Assembly: GCA_002347095.1 (NCBI GenBank) | Contig: DDWZ01000013.1 | Location: 1-48,479, forward strand | Reading direction: 5' to 3' | DNA length: 48,479 bases | DNA from: Desulfobulbaceae bacterium UBA2273 | GTDB lineage: Bacteria > Desulfobacterota > Desulfobulbia > Desulfobulbales > Desulfurivibrionaceae | Shown: piece after piece, positions 45,091 through 48,479 of the stretch | Position numbering within the stretch: the first letter of the stretch is position 1 | How the letters are laid out: each line of letters opens with the position of its first letter | Program-made: the position numbers and the translations under genes | The notes under the pieces: generated by a model | Seen by the model: only the letters and a program-made list of their open reading frames with translations | Told to the model about the DNA's origin: nothing | Databases searched by the model: none

Positions 45091-45923
45091 TATTTCCCCT
45101 CCTCGACGATCAGGGTGTCCAGCACCTGTTCGCGCAATTTCTTTTCCACGTATTCCTTGAGGGTGGTCTGCGATTTCTTGCAGGTGCCGCAGGCCCCGCG
45201 CAGGGAGACGATGACAAAATCCCCATCCACGTCGATCAACTCGATATCGCCGCCATCCTTGCGCAGGGCGGGCCGGACCTCGCGTTCGAGCACCTCTTCG
45301 ATCCGCTTGATCTTCTGGAGGGTGGTAAGCCTCCCTGGCCGCTGGTCAAGAATCAGCGGCTTCGCCTCATGCCGAACCTCCCGCAGGATCTCTTCCAGGC
45401 GGGGGATGCATTTGCCGCAGCCGCCGCCCGCCTTGGTGAAGTTGGTGATTTCCTCCACGGTCTGGAGCTTGTTTTCCTCGATGGCCCGCTTCACCTCAAG
45501 GTCGGTGACCCCGAAGCATTCGCAGACCACCTCCCCTTCCGCCATGGGCAGGGGGATGCCGCGGTAGTAAGCGATTGCCGCTTCCAGCGCCTCGCGGCCC
45601 ATGACCGAACAGTGCATCTTCTCCTTGGGCAGGCCGCCCAGATACTCGGCAATGTCCTGGTTGGTAATTTTTTCCGCCTCTTCAAGGGGAATCCCCTTGA
45701 TCATCTCGGTAAGCGCCGAGGAAGAGGCAATGGCGCTGGCGCAGCCAAAGGTCTTGAACTTGGCGTCGGCAATCTTGCCGGTGTCGTCCAGCTTAAAATA
45801 GAGGGTCAGGGCATCGCCGCAGGCAAGGGAGCCGACCTCGCCGATCCCGTCCGCATTCTCGATCTCGCCCACATTCCGGGGATTCATGAAATGATCCCGA
45901 ACCTTATCCGTATATTCCCACAT
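45090..45923 (-). CDS. nifU: Fe-S cluster assembly scaffold NifU (three-domain)
   Basis: NifU assembles Fe-S clusters with sulfur from NifS. The 277-residue product (from the ATG at 45923, GGGAG upstream) has all three domains. The IscU-like domain has C35, C61 and C105. The central BFD-like [2Fe-2S] domain has CECFGVT (about residues 134-140) and CGKC (about 168-171). The C-terminal Nfu domain has GACGTCKKSQ (about 251-260). It is the first gene of nifU-nifS and is probably co-transcribed with thyX. No nitrogenase genes are in view, so it more likely serves the many Fe-S enzymes encoded here. Confidence 0.95.
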   Translation of the reverse strand: MWEYTDKVRDHFMNPRNVGEIENADGIGEVGSLACGDALTLYFKLDDTGKIADAKFKTFGCASAIASSSALTEMIKGIPLEEAEKITNQDIAEYLGGLPKEKMHCSVMGREALEAAIAYYRGIPLPMAEGEVVCECFGVTDLEVKRAIEENKLQTVEEITNFTKAGGGCGKCIPRLEEILREVRHEAKPLILDQRPGRLTTLQKIKRIEEVLEREVRPALRKDGGDIELIDVDGDFVIVSLRGACGTCKKSQTTLKEYVEKKLREQVLDTLIVEEGK

Positions 45924-46267
45924 AGTATTTTCTCCCGGCAATCAAAGCAAAAGAGGCGGATCGTGCGGCAGCCGAACATCCCGCCTGCACACGCCATTCC
46001 AGTTCATCGTTTATCCACATGAAACTCCCCTCCCTCGACGGGAGGGGTTGGGGGTGGGTGAATTTGCCGACAGCCTCACCCCATGCACCTTCCCCCTCAC
46101 CCTAGCCCTCTCCCGCAGGGGGAGAGGGGACTTTCTTGCATTCTGCAGTTTTTCAACCGAAAAATGCTGGTCCATTACAGAACTCAACAATTTAGTTTTT
46201 CAGGGGTCAAAAAGCAACAATAATCCTTGGGCTTCCGCCTTGCGCCTTTCTCCTTGCACCTTTCCCC
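45924..46267. repeat. Intergenic repeat cluster between uvrC and nifU
   Basis: This gap holds no gene. CCCCTCCC (46027-46034) / GGGAGGGG (46040-46047) and CCCTCTCCC (46106-46114) / GGGAGAGGG (46120-46128) are two GC-rich hairpins of a type spread through many proteobacterial genomes. At 46230-46267 the minus strand has AAGGTGCAAGGAGAAAGG-type repeats right after the uvrC stop, the same family as the hairpins flanking acsC. The nifU promoter should also lie here. Confidence 0.7.
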
Positions 46268-48103
46268 TTATTTTTCCCCACCATGCAGATGCGCCCAGAT
46301 CTGCGCAGCCAGGGCCGGACCAATGCCAGCCACCGCACCAAGTTCCGCCTCGCTTGCCTGGACCAACCGCTGCATGCTGCCAAGCTCCCGCAGCAGCAAC
46401 TCCTTGCGCGCCTTGCCCACCCCGGGGATCTGTTCCAAGGAAGAGGTCAGGCTCTCTTTGCCCCGCAATCTCCGGTGGATGGTTATGCCGTACCGGTGCG
46501 CCTCGTCCCTGATCCGCATGAGATAGAGGAGCACCGGGGAATGGCGGTCCAGAATGATCGGGTTTTTCCGCCCTGGCCGGTACAGTTTCTCCCCCTCCTC
46601 TGCCTTTTCCTTAGCAATGCCGGCCAGCTCGACCGTGCCTGGAATGCCGAGATCGGCCAAGGCCTGCATGGCCACGCCGAGCTGGCCCTTGCCGCCGTCC
46701 ACCAGGAGAAGATCGGGCATATCCCCTTCCGCCAGCCCCTTGGCAAAACGCCGGGCCAACACCTCGGCCATCATGGCGTAATCGTCCGGTCCCTCCACGG
46801 TATGGATTCCATAATGGCGATAGCGATTCTTGGCCATCTCGCCCCCGACAAAACAAACCAGAGAACCCACTGCCTGCTTGCCACCCAGATTGGAGATATC
46901 CAGACACTCAATCCGCTCCGGCAGCCTCGCCAGGCCGAGACCCTTTTGCAGCCCCCCGGCCAGGGCCTGCCAGGAGGTCTGCCGTGTTTTCCTCGCAACC
47001 AAGACCTGCCGGGCATTTGCCTCGGCCATCTCCAGCAAGCGCACCCTGTCCCCCCGCTGCGGGCAGGCAATGGTCACCGAGCCGCCCCGCTGTTCGCTCA
47101 GCCATTCCGCCAGCAAAGGATCATCGGTGCCGGCAAAGGGCAGCAGAATCTCCTGGGGAAGGTAGCGCCCCTCCTCGCCATAAAACCGGGAGAGCACCTC
47201 GTTCAGCACCTCGGGGTCCGTGCCCACCGGTTCGGCGAGAAAAAAAGCCTGCTGGCCGGTGATCACCCCCTTACGGATAAAAAGCAGGGCCACGGCCACG
47301 GAAGCCTCCTGGCGGGCAAAGCCCAGCACATCCTGATCCCTGGTGTGGGTTGCCACCACCTGCTGCTTTTCCAGGGTCTTGTTCAGGGAATTGATCCGGT
47401 CCCGCAACTGAGCCGCCTCCTCAAAGCGCAATTCCGCCGCAGCCTGCGCCATCTTCCGGGACAGCTCCTTGACCAGTTGCTGATTCTTTCCCTCCAACAC
47501 CAGCAGGATATTATTGACCAGCTCCAGGTATTCCTCACCACTGACCTTGTCCGCACAGGGGGCAAGGCAGCGGCCCATCTGGTGATTGAGGCAGGGCCGG
47601 GACTTGGGCTTGAGGCTTTTTTCCTTGCAGCGGCGCAGGGGGAAGAGCGAATTGAGGTAGCGGATAGTCTCCCACATGGCCGAGGGCGAGGAAAAGGGGC
47701 CGAAATAGCGGGCTCCGTCCTTAACGCGCCGCCGGGTCATCACCAGCCTGGGCCATTGTTCCTGCACCGTCACCTTGAGCAGCGGGTAACTCTTGTCGTC
47801 GCGGAGAATAACATTGTACTTGGGCCGGTACTGCTTGATCAGCGCGGATTCCAGGATCAGGGCGTCCTTTTCCGTATTGGTGACAATGGTCTCGATCCCG
47901 CGCACCTGGGAAAGCAACATCGCGGTTTTGCCGTGCTGTCCCTGATCGATGCGGGCGTAGGAGGACAGCCGCTTGCGGAGCTCCCTGGCCTTACCGACAT
48001 AGAGCACCTCGTCCGCCCGGCTCTTCATCAGATAGACGCCGGGCTGCAAGGGAACGGTTGGGAGAAATTCTTTGAAATCAAATGGGGGCATGATCACCGT
48101 CAT
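46268..48103 (-). CDS. uvrC: Excinuclease ABC subunit C
   Basis: UvrC makes the dual incision in nucleotide excision repair. The 611-residue product has the GIY-YIG domain (PGVYLMKSRADEVLYVGKA, about residues 18-36), the cysteine segment CLNHQMGRCLAPC (about 169-181) and the UVR motif for UvrB contact (residues about 200-235). The RNase H-like domain has ECLDISNLGGKQAVGSLVCF (about 395-414) and LLLVDGGKGQLGVA. The C-terminal helix-hairpin-helix pair has IPGVGKARKELLLRELG and VAGIGPALAAQIW. Length and domain order are standard. Either the ATG at 48103 or that at 48091 may be the start. It stands as a single-gene unit. Confidence 0.96.
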   Translation of the reverse strand: MTVIMPPFDFKEFLPTVPLQPGVYLMKSRADEVLYVGKARELRKRLSSYARIDQGQHGKTAMLLSQVRGIETIVTNTEKDALILESALIKQYRPKYNVILRDDKSYPLLKVTVQEQWPRLVMTRRRVKDGARYFGPFSSPSAMWETIRYLNSLFPLRRCKEKSLKPKSRPCLNHQMGRCLAPCADKVSGEEYLELVNNILLVLEGKNQQLVKELSRKMAQAAAELRFEEAAQLRDRINSLNKTLEKQQVVATHTRDQDVLGFARQEASVAVALLFIRKGVITGQQAFFLAEPVGTDPEVLNEVLSRFYGEEGRYLPQEILLPFAGTDDPLLAEWLSEQRGGSVTIACPQRGDRVRLLEMAEANARQVLVARKTRQTSWQALAGGLQKGLGLARLPERIECLDISNLGGKQAVGSLVCFVGGEMAKNRYRHYGIHTVEGPDDYAMMAEVLARRFAKGLAEGDMPDLLLVDGGKGQLGVAMQALADLGIPGTVELAGIAKEKAEEGEKLYRPGRKNPIILDRHSPVLLYLMRIRDEAHRYGITIHRRLRGKESLTSSLEQIPGVGKARKELLLRELGSMQRLVQASEAELGAVAGIGPALAAQIWAHLHGGEK

Positions 48104-48322
48104 CCGGCGCTGTTATTGATTAAGAGAGCTTTGCGATATGACTACCCTTCCCTGAAAATTTTGTCAAACACGATGGTCCTGTTCCTGGAAACCATCTCTG
48201 TGCATTGCCTAGCTCGACATGAAATATTTTGACAATCTTAGATCATTTCTGTACACCCCATTAATGCTCCATTATGAAGTTGGGGCGGTCATACATTGAA
48301 AAAATCCATGAAGGAGAGGGTC

Positions 48323-48463
48323 ATGTGCAATCCAGCAACACAACTCACCGCACCAGTCATCACTGTTCTACTGACGCTAATGCTTTTTGCCGTAAGCCCA
48401 AGTTGGGCAAAAGGCCCTCTGGACAGCGATGTGTCTGATTTCTCCAAAAATATATTGTATTGA
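48323..48463 (+). CDS. Short exported ORF at the right edge, 46 codons, possibly continuing through UGA
   Basis: AAGGAGAGGG precedes the ATG at 48323. The product begins with a Sec signal-like segment, hydrophobic VITVLLTLMLFAVSPSWA, then AKGPLDSDVSDFSKNILY. The frame meets TGA at 48461-48463 and then stays open to the window end. It may be a short lipid-free exported peptide, a truncated gene, or the start of a longer protein if the TGA is decoded. The window ends too soon to decide. Confidence 0.5.
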   Translation: MCNPATQLTAPVITVLLTLMLFAVSPSWAKGPLDSDVSDFSKNILY

Positions 48464-48479
48464 GATGGTTATAACCTGA

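Noticed and set aside
46027..46128. GC-rich hairpins as an intrinsic terminator of uvrC
   Set aside because: No T-run follows on the minus strand, and the sequences match widespread intergenic repeat types; kept as repeats only.

Overview
The window looks like part of the chromosome of an anaerobic, high-GC member of the Desulfobacterota, most likely a sulfate- or sulfur-metabolising relative of the Desulfobulbales. This is inferred from gene content: a near-complete Wood-Ljungdahl (reductive acetyl-CoA) gene set, cytosolic formate dehydrogenases, an HdrA/MvhD electron-transfer pair, NifS/NifU, ThyX and heavy use of selenocysteine. No rRNA, tRNA or CRISPR array was seen.

Layout. (1) 1-3734: a patchy, partly AT-rich accessory end with a 5'-broken AIPR-type phage-resistance gene, an attC-like/inverted-repeat stretch, a SAM methyltransferase, a small unknown gene, a COG3357-type regulator and an MgtC-family membrane protein. 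(2) 3857-7991 (+): a three-gene formate dehydrogenase operon: selenocysteine FdhA, a 4Fe-4S HydB/AsrA-like subunit and a flavin/2Fe-2S HydG/AsrB-like subunit. (3) 8055-10201 (+): a B12-binding radical SAM enzyme with a probable TetR operator upstream and the TetR gene downstream, preceded by a 13-codon leader. (4) 10200-19984 (-): a roughly 3,070-residue cyclic beta-1,2-glucan synthase and a small His/Lys/Asp-rich secreted protein, ending in an intrinsic terminator. (5) 20521-42803 (-): the carbon-fixation region, transcribed fhs, pilB-like, folD, cooS, metF-acsD, acsB, acsC, fdhA-GltD fusion, hdrA, mvhD. (6) 42895-48103 (-): thyX, nifS, nifU, uvrC. (7) A short exported ORF at the right edge.

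Four coding sequences are interrupted by an in-frame UGA that is best read as selenocysteine: two formate dehydrogenases (UGA at 4256 and 26145), HdrA (24099) and MvhD (21017). In three of them a small hairpin with a SECIS-like loop follows directly. A gene caller that treats UGA as stop would split all four.

How the genes work together (inference from family knowledge): Fhs and FolD activate formate on tetrahydrofolate and carry it to methylene-THF. MetF makes methyl-THF. AcsC/AcsD carry the methyl group on a corrinoid, CooS makes or oxidises CO, and AcsB builds or cleaves acetyl-CoA. The 1,371-residue Fdh, which carries its own GltD-like flavin domain, together with the tandem-module HdrA and MvhD could form a soluble electron-bifurcating or confurcating complex linking formate/CO2, NAD(P)(H) and ferredoxin. 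The first Fdh operon looks like a separate soluble formate:NAD(P)+ or ferredoxin oxidoreductase. The most distinctive points are the clustering of Sec-Fdh, Sec-HdrA and Sec-MvhD, the MetF-AcsD fusion with a strong internal start site, and a family of long hairpins between the acs/fdh genes.
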